Shown here in pieces: positions 7,751 to 16,561 of a stretch of 64,000 nucleotides of DNA. The DNA comes from Anaerosphaera multitolerans (GTDB lineage Bacteria > Bacillota > Clostridia > Tissierellales > Peptoniphilaceae), in assembly GCF_004006535.1 (NCBI RefSeq), contig NZ_RLIH01000001.1, positions 124,001-188,000 of the forward strand, given 5' to 3'. The first letter of the stretch is position 1; every line of letters begins with the position of its first letter. Position numbers and translations under genes: made by a program. The notes beneath the pieces were generated by a model. It made no database searches. It was given only the letters and a program-made list of their open reading frames with translations, and had not been told where the DNA came from.

Positions 7751-9082
7751 ATGACAAATAATAAAGTAATAGTTGGAAAAGTTGAAAGTGTTAAATTTCC
7801 TAATAAAGCTGTAATTGATTATGAAGGGAATAAAATCGAATTTAAAGGGGGCATTCTCGGCCAGACAGTCGAAGTGAGAAAGGTGAGAAGAACTAAGGGA
7901 AAGCTTTTAGAAGTAATTGAAAAATCACCTTTGGAAACAGAAGATAACTGTATTCATTCTAAAGTATGCGGCGGTTGTACCTATCAAACATTAAACTATA
8001 GAGATGAAGTGGAATATAAGAAAAATTTAATTGAGGATTTATTTAAAAAAGAGGGAATTGAAGTTGAGAATTTTGAGTTTTTAGGTTCTCCACATTATCA
8101 ACACTATAGGAACAAAATGGAGTATACTTTTTCAGATGAATACAAAGAAGGACCCTTGTCCCTAGGCTTGCATATGAAAAATAAATTCTATGAAGTGGTA
8201 AATACTATGGAATGTAACATAGTTCATGAGGACTTTAATATAATAAGAGCCTTTACTAGAGATTTCTTTGCAGAAAAATTGTTACCCTATAATAAAATGA
8301 GACGAACCGGAACGCTGAGACATCTTTTAATAAGAAGGTCATCACTAGGCGAAATTTTAATAAATATAGTTACAACTTCAACGGACTATGATTTTTCTAA
8401 TTACTTTGAAGAACTTTTAAAGCTGAAACTGGAAGGCAGCATAGTGGGATTGTTGCAGACTAAAAATGACAGTCCGTCTGATGCCATAGTAGCCGAGGAA
8501 GTTAACTTGTACTACGGCAGAGACTATATCTATGAGGAAATATTGGGACTTAAATTTAAGGTAAGCGTATTTTCGTTTTTTCAAACTAATACTCAGTCGG
8601 CTGAAGTCCTATACTCTATGGCAAAGGAAATGCTTGGAGATTTAAATGACAAGGTTCTACTGGACCTTTATTCGGGAACAGGGACAATTACACAGATACT
8701 CGGTCAAGAGGCAAGAAGGGCAATTGGAATTGAAATTGTGGAAGAGTCAGTGGAAGCGGCTATAGAAAATGTAAAGTTAAACAATTTGGACAATGTAAAG
8801 TTTATTTGCGGAGATGTATTTCAAGTAGTAAAGGACTTGGAAATAAGACCTAACATAGTAGTTGTAGATCCTCCAAGAGAGGGAATTAATCCAAGGGCAA
8901 TAGATAATATAATAAACTTTAACCCTGAGGAATTTCTCTATATTTCCTGTAATCCCATAACACTTGTGAGAGATTTAAAAGTATTTTTAAACTCAGGCTA
9001 TAAACTAAAGGAAATAAAAGGTCTGGACCAATTCCCAAGAACCAACCATGTGGAAGCTATAGCGTTGATACAAAAGATGTAA
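7751..9082 (+). CDS. rlmD: 23S rRNA (uracil-5-)-methyltransferase RlmD/RumA family; ICE target gene
   Basis: This SAM-dependent enzyme makes m5U in 23S rRNA. In 443 residues it has an N-terminal TRAM domain, an iron-sulfur cysteine cluster (CIHSKVCGGC), the SAM motif LLDLYSGTGTI, VVVDPPREG, and the nucleophilic cysteine in YISCNP. ATG at 7751 is chosen because AAAGGAG precedes it; an in-frame upstream ATG at 7724 has none. The protein ends HVEAIALIQKM. The last codons are the ICE integration target: a homologous 3' end reading HVETVVLMSRVEK lies at 61015-61056, beyond the element's recombinase. The gene stays intact after insertion. Confidence 0.93.
   Translation: MTNNKVIVGKVESVKFPNKAVIDYEGNKIEFKGGILGQTVEVRKVRRTKGKLLEVIEKSPLETEDNCIHSKVCGGCTYQTLNYRDEVEYKKNLIEDLFKKEGIEVENFEFLGSPHYQHYRNKMEYTFSDEYKEGPLSLGLHMKNKFYEVVNTMECNIVHEDFNIIRAFTRDFFAEKLLPYNKMRRTGTLRHLLIRRSSLGEILINIVTTSTDYDFSNYFEELLKLKLEGSIVGLLQTKNDSPSDAIVAEEVNLYYGRDYIYEEILGLKFKVSVFSFFQTNTQSAEVLYSMAKEMLGDLNDKVLLDLYSGTGTITQILGQEARRAIGIEIVEESVEAAIENVKLNNLDNVKFICGDVFQVVKDLEIRPNIVVVDPPREGINPRAIDNIINFNPEEFLYISCNPITLVRDLKVFLNSGYKLKEIKGLDQFPRTNHVEAIALIQKM
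9047..9082 (+). other. attL: Left attachment site (attL) at the 3' end of rlmD
   Basis: The codons for HVEAIALIQKM align with the HVETVVLMSRVEK codons at 61015-61056. The longest exact match is TTGAT (9065-9069 and 61033-61037), the likely crossover area. The exact core dinucleotide cannot be fixed from one sequence. Confidence 0.65.
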
Positions 9083-9260
9083 ATATAGAAATCCTGCATT
9101 TTAAGCAGTTTTATAAGCATTTTGTCTTCGATAAAGATGAAGAAGGATACGTCAAAAAGACCCAAAAAAACTACATGGACGTAAGAGTAGTTTTACAACT
9201 GGTATGAGGAGACACAAAGAAGAATATAATAAGATAAAACCCATTTTATACTTTCTACAA
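9083..9260 (+). other. ICE left-end non-coding stretch with a start-less reading frame
   Basis: No gene with a start codon and ribosome site is seen. One frame stays open from within the end of rlmD to about 9208 and reads FDKDEEGYVKKTQKNYMDV near its middle. It is probably a decayed fragment or chance. A terminator follows at 9261-9289. Confidence 0.4.
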
Positions 9261-9289
9261 GAGTAGCTTAAATAAGGCTACTCTTTTTT
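9261..9289 (+). terminator. Rho-independent terminator ahead of the transfer operon
   Basis: The stem GAGTAGC (9261-9267) pairs with GCTACTC (9277-9283) and six T follow. It lies 22 bp upstream of the initiator gene, so it would isolate the ICE operon from rlmD or act as an attenuator. Confidence 0.8.
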
Positions 9290-9311
9290 AATTCAAAGAA
9301 AGGAGGTAGGG

Positions 9312-10085
9312 ATGAATTTTGATTATTTTTATAATAGGCAATCTGAAATGTATAACTTCATTAGGTTACCTATGGTATTAATGGAAGATGAGATTTTTGA
9401 GAGCATTTCTATTGAAGCTAAAGTTTTGTATTCATATATGCTTAATCGAATGGGTCTTTCATATAAAAATGGATGGATAGATGAAGATGGAAAAGTCTTT
9501 ATTTACTACACAATTGAAAGTATAAAAGATCAATTTAATTGTGCAAGTGAAAAAGCGAATAAATTAATATCTGAGCTTGATATTAAATCAGGAATAGGAC
9601 TGATTGAAAAGAAAAGACAAGGACTGGGAAAGCCTAACAGAATTTATGTTAAAGACTTTATGAGCATATTTAATAATATGGAATTAAAAAATAAAGAAGT
9701 TCGAAAAACAAAATTCCAGAAGTTCGATAATCGAAATTCAAGAGATTCGAATATCGAAAGTCAAGATTTTCGAAAATCGGAAGGTAACTATAACAATATT
9801 AATAATAATGAGTTAAGAAATAATGATTTTAGTAAGGAACAAAAGCCTTATGGAATATATAAAAACATATTTTTGACTGATGAAGAATACAAGGACTTAA
9901 CAAATGAGTTAGGAAGCAGAATTAGTGAATATATTGATAGGCTCTCGTCCTATATGAAAGCAAATAACAGAGATTATCAAGATCACAAGGCAACGATAAT
10001 CAATTGGTATCTTAATGATCAGGCGAAAAACATTAATGATAATACAACAAGAAAAATGAATTACGATATAGGAGAGAGTTTATGA
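9312..10085 (+). CDS. RepA_N-family replication initiator protein
   Basis: This 257-residue protein opens with YFYNRQSEMYNFIRLPMVLM, followed by a winged-helix region (ISIEAKVLYSYMLNRMGLS...). This is the RepA_N signature found in plasmids and in Tn1549-type conjugative elements, where it is thought to support element replication. The central part is Asn/Lys-rich and low-complexity. ATG follows GAAAGGAGGTAGGG. It overlaps the next gene by 4 bp (ATGA), as is usual where a RepA_N gene precedes a DnaC-like loader at the head of the transfer operon. Confidence 0.87.
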   Translation: MNFDYFYNRQSEMYNFIRLPMVLMEDEIFESISIEAKVLYSYMLNRMGLSYKNGWIDEDGKVFIYYTIESIKDQFNCASEKANKLISELDIKSGIGLIEKKRQGLGKPNRIYVKDFMSIFNNMELKNKEVRKTKFQKFDNRNSRDSNIESQDFRKSEGNYNNINNNELRNNDFSKEQKPYGIYKNIFLTDEEYKDLTNELGSRISEYIDRLSSYMKANNRDYQDHKATIINWYLNDQAKNINDNTTRKMNYDIGESL

Positions 10086-10909
10086 AGAACTTAAAAGATT
10101 TTGTATTAAGAGAAAATGATATTGAAAGAAATGGACATATTTATTGCAAGGTATGTGGTAAAAGAGTCGATGGAGAATTACTTGACCTTGGATTTACAAA
10201 GTTTATTCCCAGAATTAAATGTGAATGTGAAATAAAAAGAGATAAGGAAAATGAAGAAAGAGAAAGACTAATGAAAATATCGTCATTGAAAAGAGATTGC
10301 TTTTCGTCGCCGCTCCAACACCAATATAATTTTGAGAAATACTTAAATGAAAAAGGTCAAGCTTATAAAGTTGCTTATAATTATGCCAAAAGCTTTGAGC
10401 AAATGAAGGAAGACAATGTTGGACTGTTATTTTATGGAGATGTTGGTAGTGGAAAGACTTATCTTGCTTGTTCAATTGCAAATGAATTAATCGAAAGAAA
10501 GCAAGTTAAAGTTAAGATTATGAATTTATCTCAGGTTATAAACCAAATACAAAAATCGGCATTTAAGCTAGATTCAAATGAAATTATCAGTAACCTATCT
10601 AATATTCCATTGTTAATATTAGATGATCTTGGAATTGAGAGGGATACATCTTATGCAAGAGAACAAGTATATAACATTATAAACTCAAGATACTTAAAGG
10701 GTAGGCCGACAATTTTTACTACAAACTTATCATTGGAAATTATTCAAAATCCTAATATTGAACTTGAGTATCAGAGGATATATTCAAGAATACTTGAAAT
10801 GACAATACCAGTTAAAGTTACGGGAGAAGATTTTAGAAGAAAAATCCATCAAGAGAAGTTAAGAAAATACAAAGAGTTACTTTTATATGGAGGTGGAATA
10901 GATGATTAA
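10082..10909 (+). CDS. DnaC-like AAA+ helicase loader
   Basis: This 275-residue AAA+ ATPase resembles DnaC/IstB. It has an N-terminal zinc-knuckle-like set of cysteines (C22, C25, C47, C49), Walker A GDVGSGKT (119-126), Walker B LLILDDLG (177-184), and a sensor-type TIFTTN. Loaders of this kind deliver replicative helicase to an origin. Next to the RepA_N initiator it is probably for ICE DNA replication. It overlaps both neighbours by a few bases. Confidence 0.9.
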   Translation: MKNLKDFVLRENDIERNGHIYCKVCGKRVDGELLDLGFTKFIPRIKCECEIKRDKENEERERLMKISSLKRDCFSSPLQHQYNFEKYLNEKGQAYKVAYNYAKSFEQMKEDNVGLLFYGDVGSGKTYLACSIANELIERKQVKVKIMNLSQVINQIQKSAFKLDSNEIISNLSNIPLLILDDLGIERDTSYAREQVYNIINSRYLKGRPTIFTTNLSLEIIQNPNIELEYQRIYSRILEMTIPVKVTGEDFRRKIHQEKLRKYKELLLYGGGIDD

Positions 10910-11387
10910 TGAAGAAGTATCCAGGTCAAGTCTTAATCTTGAAGTAAGGCTTGCAAAAGCAACAAGTAAAGCAATTCTTGATGCCTTAAAGAAAGTACAC
11001 AAGCAAATAGAGGAACAAGGAGGCTTGAAAAATGTAATAAAAAATAACGGAGAAGAAGTAAAGCTAAAGGATATGGTTAAAAAGGGACAGTTAGAAGAAA
11101 TTAATCTAAAGGATCCTGAGTTAAAAGAATTAAAGAAAATTTTAAATAAACACGGAGTGAAGTTTTCTGTTATGAAAGATAAGGAAACTGGTAATCACTC
11201 TGTGTTTTTTCAATCTAAGGATATAAAGGTAATGGAACACGCCTTTAAAAAAGCAGTTAAGGCTTCTGAAAGAAAGGCCGATAGGAAAGATTCAATAACG
11301 AAGACTATAAATAAGTTTAAAGATATGGCTAAGGATACCATCAGTAAAGATAAAGTTAAAAATAAACATAAGGAGCAAAGCTTATGA
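10902..11387 (+). CDS. PcfB-family (DUF3801) conjugation protein
   Basis: This 161-residue, Lys-rich helical protein matches the PcfB/DUF3801 family. The family core is the alpha/beta segment LKELKKILNKHGVKFSVMKD...GNHSVFFQSKDIKVMEHAFKKAV, written here in parts. In pCF10, PcfB works with the coupling protein PcfC to recruit relaxosome substrates to the type IV secretion channel. The VirD4/PcfC homologue lies two genes downstream. It overlaps the upstream ATPase gene by 8 bp. Confidence 0.82.
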   Translation: MINEEVSRSSLNLEVRLAKATSKAILDALKKVHKQIEEQGGLKNVIKNNGEEVKLKDMVKKGQLEEINLKDPELKELKKILNKHGVKFSVMKDKETGNHSVFFQSKDIKVMEHAFKKAVKASERKADRKDSITKTINKFKDMAKDTISKDKVKNKHKEQSL

Positions 11388-12118
11388 TAAGTAATTTAAA
11401 AACATTTGAAAATAAGAATTTTGGGAAACTCACTGTTATAGAAAAAGACGGTGAGTTTTTCTTTATAGCAAATGAAGTAGCAACTATGTTAGGATATGTT
11501 AATCCAAGAAAAGCTATTTATGACCATGTAGATGAAGAAGATAAGGGTGTAACGAAATGGAACACCCTTGGAGGAATACAGAATATTTCAATAATTAATG
11601 AGTCAGGATTGTATTCACTTATCCTCTCATCAAAACTACCACAAGCAAAAATATTCAAAGCTTGGGTAACTAGAGAAGTCTTACCAAGTATTAGAAAAAA
11701 TGGAGGATATATAGCGGGGCAAGAAAAGAAAACTAACGAAGAGCTACTTGCAGATGCAATTCTTGTAGCCAATAGAATTATTGCCGAAAGAGAAGAAGAA
11801 ATTGAAGTATTAAGACCAAAGGCAGACTATTATGACAAATTAGTAGATTATAACTTACTTACAAACTTTAGAAACACTGCTAAAGAGTTAGGAATACCAC
11901 AAAATCAATTTATAAGTTTTTTAATGGATAAAGGATTAATTTATAGAGATAAGAAAAAGAAACTCTTACCTTATGCAGATAAGAACAAGGGATATTTTGA
12001 AGTAAAGGAATGGGTTGATCCACTAGGTACACTTGTAGGAATACAAACTTTTATAACACCAAAGGGAAGACACTACCTACTAATATTATTAGATAGCGAA
12101 GGTTTCTACAATGAATAA
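11384..12118 (+). CDS. BRO-N / KilAC phage-antirepressor-like protein
   Basis: This 244-residue protein has an N-terminal Bro-N domain (about 1-110; landmarks FFIANEVATMLGYVNPRKAI, WVTREVLPSIRKNGGY) and a C-terminal KilAC-like domain (about 130-240). Phage proteins of this layout lift repression. On ICEs they are presumed regulators, but their partner is rarely known. It is inserted in the transfer operon between the PcfB and VirD4 genes with overlapping starts and stops, so it would be co-expressed with the transfer genes. Confidence 0.85.
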   Translation: MISNLKTFENKNFGKLTVIEKDGEFFFIANEVATMLGYVNPRKAIYDHVDEEDKGVTKWNTLGGIQNISIINESGLYSLILSSKLPQAKIFKAWVTREVLPSIRKNGGYIAGQEKKTNEELLADAILVANRIIAEREEEIEVLRPKADYYDKLVDYNLLTNFRNTAKELGIPQNQFISFLMDKGLIYRDKKKKLLPYADKNKGYFEVKEWVDPLGTLVGIQTFITPKGRHYLLILLDSEGFYNE

Positions 12119-13907
12119 GGTATTAGAAGCCATTCTTTCTGATATTAAAAACTTAATTAAAATAGACAACCCAAAGAAATTTATATTATCAAACATTCCC
12201 TATCTATCATTCTTCTATATTGGAAATATCTTTTCTAAGCACATCAATTCTTATGTAGGAGGAGATATTATTGATAGAATAATGGTGGGAATTTCTGATA
12301 TAGGAACTTTATCTTATATACCAAGCCTTAATCCAAGGGACTTGTTAGTAGGTATTTCAGTTGCTGGTCTTGTTAAGCTAATTGTTTATAGTAAAGGTAA
12401 AAATAAAAAGAAATATAGGCAAGGTAAAGAATATGGATCTGCAAGATGGGGAGAAAGTAATGATATTGCTCCATATATTGACCCTAAGTTTGAAAACAAT
12501 GTTCTCATAACTAATACTGAAAGACTTACAATGAACTCAAGACCTAAAAACCCTAAATATGCTAGAAATAAAAATGTATTAGTAATAGGTGGTTCTGGAT
12601 CAGGTAAAACAAGATTTTATGTGAAGCCAAACCTAATGCAAATGCACTCTTCCTATGTAGTAACAGACCCTAAAGGCACGCTTGTGTTAGAGTGCGGGAA
12701 AATGCTTTATGATAATGGATATGACATAAAGATTTTAAACACAATAAACTTTAAAAAATCTATGAAATACAATCCCTTTGCATATCTTCGATCAGAAAAA
12801 GATATTTTAAAGCTTGTTCAAACAATTATTGCCAACACCAAGGGAGATGGAGAAAAGGCAGGAGAAGATTTCTGGGTAAAGGCTGAAAAGTTATATTACA
12901 CTGCCCTTATCGGATATATCTATTATGAAGCCCCAGAAGAAGAAAAGAACTTTAAGACACTTTTAGATATGATTGACGCAAGTGAGGTTAGAGAAGATGA
13001 CGAAACCTATATGAACCCAATTGATAGGCTCTTTGAAGCTCTTGAAAAGAAAGACCCAAGTCATTTTGCAGTTAAGCAATATAAGAAATATAAGCTGGCA
13101 GCAGGAAAAACTGCAAAGTCAATTTTAATATCATGTGGAGCAAGACTTGCACCTTTTGATATAAGAGAGCTTAGAGAACTAATGAGCGAAGATGAATTAG
13201 AACTCGATAAAATTGGAGATAGGAAAACTGCTCTATTCGTAATAATATCAGATACTGACGATACCTTTAACTTTGTAGTTTCAATAATGTATTCCCAATT
13301 ATTTAATCTACTATGTGATAAGGCAGATGATGTGTATGGAGGAAGACTTCCAGTTCATGTTAGGTGTCTACTTGATGAGTTTGCAAATATTGGTTTGATT
13401 CCTAAATTTGAAAAACTGATTGCAACCATTCGTTCAAGAGAAATATCAGCAAGTATAATACTGCAAGCACAATCTCAATTAAAAGCAATTTACAAAGACC
13501 ATGCAGATACAATAGTTGGTAACTGTGACTCAACACTCTTTCTAGGAGGAAAAGAAAAAACAACAGTAAAAGAACTATCAGAAACCTTAGGAAAAGAAAC
13601 CATAGACCTATATAACACATCAGAAACAAGATCAAATCAAAAATCTTTTGGTCTAAATTACCAAAAAACTGGCAAGGAACTTATGAGCCAAGATGAAATA
13701 ACTGTAATGGATGGTGGTAAGTGTATATACCAACTAAGAGGAGTAAGACCTTTCTTATCTGATAAATTTGATATTACAAAGCATAAGAATTACAAATTGT
13801 TGGAAGATTATGATAAGAAAAACTTGTTTGATGTAGAAGAGTATTTAACAAATAGAGATAAGGTAAAGTTAAAATCAAGTTATAAAATAAATAGGTTAAA
13901 CATTTGA
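12111..13907 (+). CDS. VirD4/TraG-type type IV coupling protein
   Basis: This hexameric ATPase brings the relaxase-DNA complex to the secretion channel. It has 598 residues, with two hydrophobic segments in the first 105, Walker A GGSGSGKT (160-167), TDPKGTL, Walker B LLDEFANIG (about 420-428) and SIILQAQSQL. It lies with the PcfB gene upstream and the channel genes downstream, as in Tn1549-type ICEs. Its 3' part has a decayed second copy at 14249-14607, marking a past rearrangement. Confidence 0.94.
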   Translation: MNKVLEAILSDIKNLIKIDNPKKFILSNIPYLSFFYIGNIFSKHINSYVGGDIIDRIMVGISDIGTLSYIPSLNPRDLLVGISVAGLVKLIVYSKGKNKKKYRQGKEYGSARWGESNDIAPYIDPKFENNVLITNTERLTMNSRPKNPKYARNKNVLVIGGSGSGKTRFYVKPNLMQMHSSYVVTDPKGTLVLECGKMLYDNGYDIKILNTINFKKSMKYNPFAYLRSEKDILKLVQTIIANTKGDGEKAGEDFWVKAEKLYYTALIGYIYYEAPEEEKNFKTLLDMIDASEVREDDETYMNPIDRLFEALEKKDPSHFAVKQYKKYKLAAGKTAKSILISCGARLAPFDIRELRELMSEDELELDKIGDRKTALFVIISDTDDTFNFVVSIMYSQLFNLLCDKADDVYGGRLPVHVRCLLDEFANIGLIPKFEKLIATIRSREISASIILQAQSQLKAIYKDHADTIVGNCDSTLFLGGKEKTTVKELSETLGKETIDLYNTSETRSNQKSFGLNYQKTGKELMSQDEITVMDGGKCIYQLRGVRPFLSDKFDITKHKNYKLLEDYDKKNLFDVEEYLTNRDKVKLKSSYKINRLNI

Positions 13908-13925
13908 TTTTACGGAGAAAGCAAA

Positions 13926-14201
13926 ATGTGTGAAAATAGAAAATCATCTTTAATTATATTAAATATAAATGGGGAGCAGTTTATTTTAGAAAGTGATACA
14001 GAACTCACTATGAATAAGAAAAATTTTATTGAATCAATATGTGAGACAATGTACGATGAAAGCAATGAATGGTATGAAGATATATACGATATGTCCGCAT
14101 ATGATATTGCTGAGCTATTTGAAAAAATAGTAAAGGACGAAGTAGGAATAACTGTTACATTTAAAGCGATAGACCTTGAAGTATCGATTTTAGAAGACTA
14201 G
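13926..14201 (+). CDS. Small acidic hypothetical protein
   Basis: This 91-residue, strongly acidic protein is not recognised. It has two short beta-like stretches (SSLIILNINGEQFIL and GITVTFKAIDLEVSIL) flanking an Asp/Glu/Tyr-rich helix. It has a plausible ribosome site (ACGGAGAAAG) and follows the virD4 gene by 18 bp, so it is probably co-transcribed. Its acidic character would fit an anti-restriction or DNA-mimic role, but nothing else supports that. Confidence 0.6.
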   Translation: MCENRKSSLIILNINGEQFILESDTELTMNKKNFIESICETMYDESNEWYEDIYDMSAYDIAELFEKIVKDEVGITVTFKAIDLEVSILED

Positions 14202-14217
14202 AAATAAGGTATTAATA

Positions 14218-14240
14218 GGCGATAGAAATTAAAAACTCTA
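14218..14240 (+). repeat. Direct repeat, left copy (half terminator)
   Basis: These 23 bp recur exactly at 15846-15868. At the right copy they form the left arm and loop of a working terminator. Here the right arm is missing. The repeats bracket about 1.6 kb holding a virD4 fragment and a cargo gene. Confidence 0.85.
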
Positions 14241-14248
14241 AAAAGAAA

Positions 14249-14607
14249 AATCAGCAAATATAATATTTCAACACAATCTCAATTAAAAGTAATTTATAAA
14301 GAACATTCAGATACAATAGAACTATATAACACATCAGAAACAAGATTAAACCAAAAGTCTTTTGATCTAAATTACCAAAAAACTGGTAAAGAACTTATGA
14401 GCCAAGATGAAATAATTGTAATGGATGATGGTAAGTACATATATCAACTAAGAGGAGTAAGACACTTTTTATCTGATTAATTTGATATTACTAAGTATAT
14501 GAATTACAAGTTGTTGGAAGATTATGAAAAGAAAAATTTATTTGATGTAGAGGACTTTTTAAAAAATAATTATAAGATAAAATTAAATAGAAATAATTTG
14601 ATTACAA
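14249..14607 (+). pseudogene. Decayed partial copy of the virD4 3' end
   Basis: This stretch parallels 13443-13916 of the coupling-protein gene, including TSETR, NQKSF and KTGKELMSQDEI. It lacks an exactly 90-bp internal segment (the counterpart of about 13516-13605), so the frame is kept across the deletion. It has a nonsense change (AAA to TAA, after HFLSD) and lacks the N-terminal three quarters and any start. It is a duplication scar, not a gene. Confidence 0.9.
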
Positions 14608-14682
14608 GATTATGATTGGGTGCTAGCATTAAAGAATTTTTGCTATAATATTTATAAACAGTACTACGGAGGTTAATATATT

Positions 14683-15834
14683 ATGTCTTTTGATAATAAG
14701 GAAAAATTTAAAAATGAGATTAAAAAGCTATTTGATTCAATATATGATTTAAATAATCAAGATTTTCCTGAAGAATTCAAGTTTTTACAACTTAATGAAC
14801 AAGATTTGCTTAAAAGCAAAAAAAGAAATAGCAAATGCAATTATGTAAACTGTAATGAAAGAGCCATAGGATCCCATTCGTATTCTCGAGATTTTTTAAA
14901 TTCTATTACTCAATATGATGATGAAATATTTTGTTTAAATTTGGATAATATGTATAGAAATATGTACATTAATAGAGAAGATTTTCCATTAAATAAAAAA
15001 CATATAAATAATGCTGGTGTGGAAAATTTATTTTGTTCTAAGCATGATAATGAAGTTTTTGAAAGAATAGAAAATTTGAGATTTAAAACAGATTTGGATA
15101 CCTATTTGTATCTATATGGATATAGGTTTTTTATTTTTGAGTACTATCACGAGAATATGACCAAAAAAGAATTACAACCAAAAATATATGAGAATAAGAG
15201 CTATTCGAAACAAATCAATAAAGAGCTACAAGAAAAATATTTGTCCGACAAAGAATATATTATAGATTCCCTAGATAATTTATATAACAAAAGTAATTTT
15301 GACGAGGTAAAGAAAATTTATGATAAAATTTTTTGTGATAATTCATTACCAACGTGTAAAGAATTTTCTGAAAATTTCATATTAAAGAAGTTTAAACTTA
15401 AAGGTGAAATTAATTTTTTTGCCAATGGTTCTATGGCATATAAAAATGACGATTCAGATATAAATAGCCATTTGCCGTCTGTTTATGCGATTGTCCCTGA
15501 TAGAGAATACCAATACTCATATTTTACAATAATAACACCTAAGCAGGAAGAAGATTCTATGAAAATAGTGTTTGATGAATTTGATAAGTTATATCATAAA
15601 TATATCAAGGAAGATAATAAAGAATTCTTAAAGTGTGTAATGCTTTTTATTTTAGATTGTAGTCAGAACATTTTTTTTGTTGAAAAGTTTTATAATAGGT
15701 TAACAAAGAATAATGATATTGATAACATTAAAAAAGTGTATTACTATTTAGCTCAAGCAAGATTGTTTAACGATATAAGTGCAGATTTAAAACAAATAGC
15801 ATATGAGTATATTAGTAAAATCAATTTTATTTAG
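14683..15834 (+). CDS. Cargo protein with a zinc/HNH-like cysteine-histidine cluster; function unknown
   Basis: This 383-residue protein is not matched to a named family. Near the N-terminus it has CNYVNC, then AIGSHSYSRDFL, and about 120 residues later LFCSKHDNEVFERIE. Spaced Cys/His pairs of this kind suggest a treble-clef or HNH-like zinc site. The rest is helical and rich in Lys, Asn, Tyr and Phe. It has its own ribosome site (TACGGAGG) and is visibly more AT-rich than the transfer genes around it. It lies between exact 23-bp repeats and ends just before a terminator. The position suggests a mobile cargo gene, possibly defensive, but that is inference. Confidence 0.7.
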   Translation: MSFDNKEKFKNEIKKLFDSIYDLNNQDFPEEFKFLQLNEQDLLKSKKRNSKCNYVNCNERAIGSHSYSRDFLNSITQYDDEIFCLNLDNMYRNMYINREDFPLNKKHINNAGVENLFCSKHDNEVFERIENLRFKTDLDTYLYLYGYRFFIFEYYHENMTKKELQPKIYENKSYSKQINKELQEKYLSDKEYIIDSLDNLYNKSNFDEVKKIYDKIFCDNSLPTCKEFSENFILKKFKLKGEINFFANGSMAYKNDDSDINSHLPSVYAIVPDREYQYSYFTIITPKQEEDSMKIVFDEFDKLYHKYIKEDNKEFLKCVMLFILDCSQNIFFVEKFYNRLTKNNDIDNIKKVYYYLAQARLFNDISADLKQIAYEYISKINFI

Positions 15835-15845
15835 AAATTTTAGTT

Positions 15846-15880
15846 GGCGATAGAAATTAAAAACTCTATCGTCTTTTTTT
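15846..15880 (+). terminator. Rho-independent terminator containing the right copy of the direct repeat
   Basis: The stem CGATAGA (15848-15854) pairs with TCTATCG (15865-15871) and a T run follows. The first 23 bp (15846-15868) match 14218-14240. Confidence 0.88.
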
Positions 15881-15903
15881 ATACTCAAAATTAGGAGGTT
15901 AAG

Positions 15904-15986
15904 ATGGTAAGGATAAGAAGTCCCACTTAAAACAATTTAATATATAAGACATTTAGCGATTGAAATATAAGTTCATTCGCTTTTTT
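15904..15986 (+). promoter_or_regulatory. Leader mini-ORF followed by a terminator hairpin
   Basis: An 8-codon frame (MVRIRSPT, 15904-15930) has a perfect AGGAGG ribosome site. It is followed by an imperfect hairpin (AGCGA 15955-15959 with TCGCT 15977-15981, extended by TGAA/TTCA) and a T run. This leader-plus-terminator layout could attenuate the SSB/T4SS operon starting at 16020. Confidence 0.5.
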
Positions 15987-16019
15987 AATTGAAATTTTTA
16001 GATTAAGGAGAAGAAATTA

Positions 16020-16334
16020 ATGGATAGAGAAATGATAAATATTAATGCAAATTTAGTTAAGGAAGCTGAATTTTCAGAATTTGAAAAAGATGGAGAAGAT
16101 GTTCAAGTAGCAAATTTTGCTCTTGTTAAAAAATATGGAAAGGGCAAAGAATATACAAATTGCTCAGTATATGGAGGAAAGGTAGAAATTGTAAAAAAAT
16201 TTGAAAAAGGAGATCTAATCCATGTCTTTGGATATTTCAAAGAAAACAAAAAAGGAGATAAGGTCTACAAGAATTTTATAGTTAAATCACTAAACAAAAT
16301 AGAAAATAAAGAGAAAGAAAACGAGGAGGAATAA
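16020..16334 (+). CDS. Single-stranded DNA-binding protein (short OB-fold)
   Basis: This 104-residue OB-fold protein resembles SSB-type proteins of conjugative elements. Landmarks are NANLVKEAEF, VANFALVKKYGKGKEYTNCSVYG, and GDLIHVFGYFKENKKGDKVY. It has a short acidic C-terminus (KEKENEEE) like the partner-binding tails of SSBs. It starts the channel-gene operon, with only 1 bp between it and the pilin-like gene. A second, longer SSB-like gene lies at 36920. Confidence 0.82.
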   Translation: MDREMININANLVKEAEFSEFEKDGEDVQVANFALVKKYGKGKEYTNCSVYGGKVEIVKKFEKGDLIHVFGYFKENKKGDKVYKNFIVKSLNKIENKEKENEEE

Positions 16335-16335
16335 T

Positions 16336-16551
16336 ATGGAATTTTTTACAGCTGGAGTTGGAGTTTTAAAGACACTTGTAACTGCAATTGGTGCAGGTTT
16401 AGGAGCATGGGGAGTTATTAACTTAATGGAAGGTTATGGTAATGATAACCCTGGTGCTAAATCTCAAGGTATTAAGCAGCTTATGGCTGGTGGAGGAATT
16501 GTACTAATCGGTATTAAATTAATTCCACTACTTGCGAATGTTTTAAATTAG
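16336..16551 (+). CDS. Maff2-family small membrane protein (VirB2/TrbC-like)
   Basis: This 71-residue protein has two hydrophobic segments separated by a short polar loop (MEGYGNDNPGAKSQG), the layout of the Maff2 family found in Tn1549-type ICEs. It is the likely VirB2-position pilin-like subunit of the type IV secretion channel. It lies directly upstream of the TrbL-like gene. Confidence 0.85.
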   Translation: MEFFTAGVGVLKTLVTAIGAGLGAWGVINLMEGYGNDNPGAKSQGIKQLMAGGGIVLIGIKLIPLLANVLN

Positions 16552-16561
16552 GAGAAAGTCT

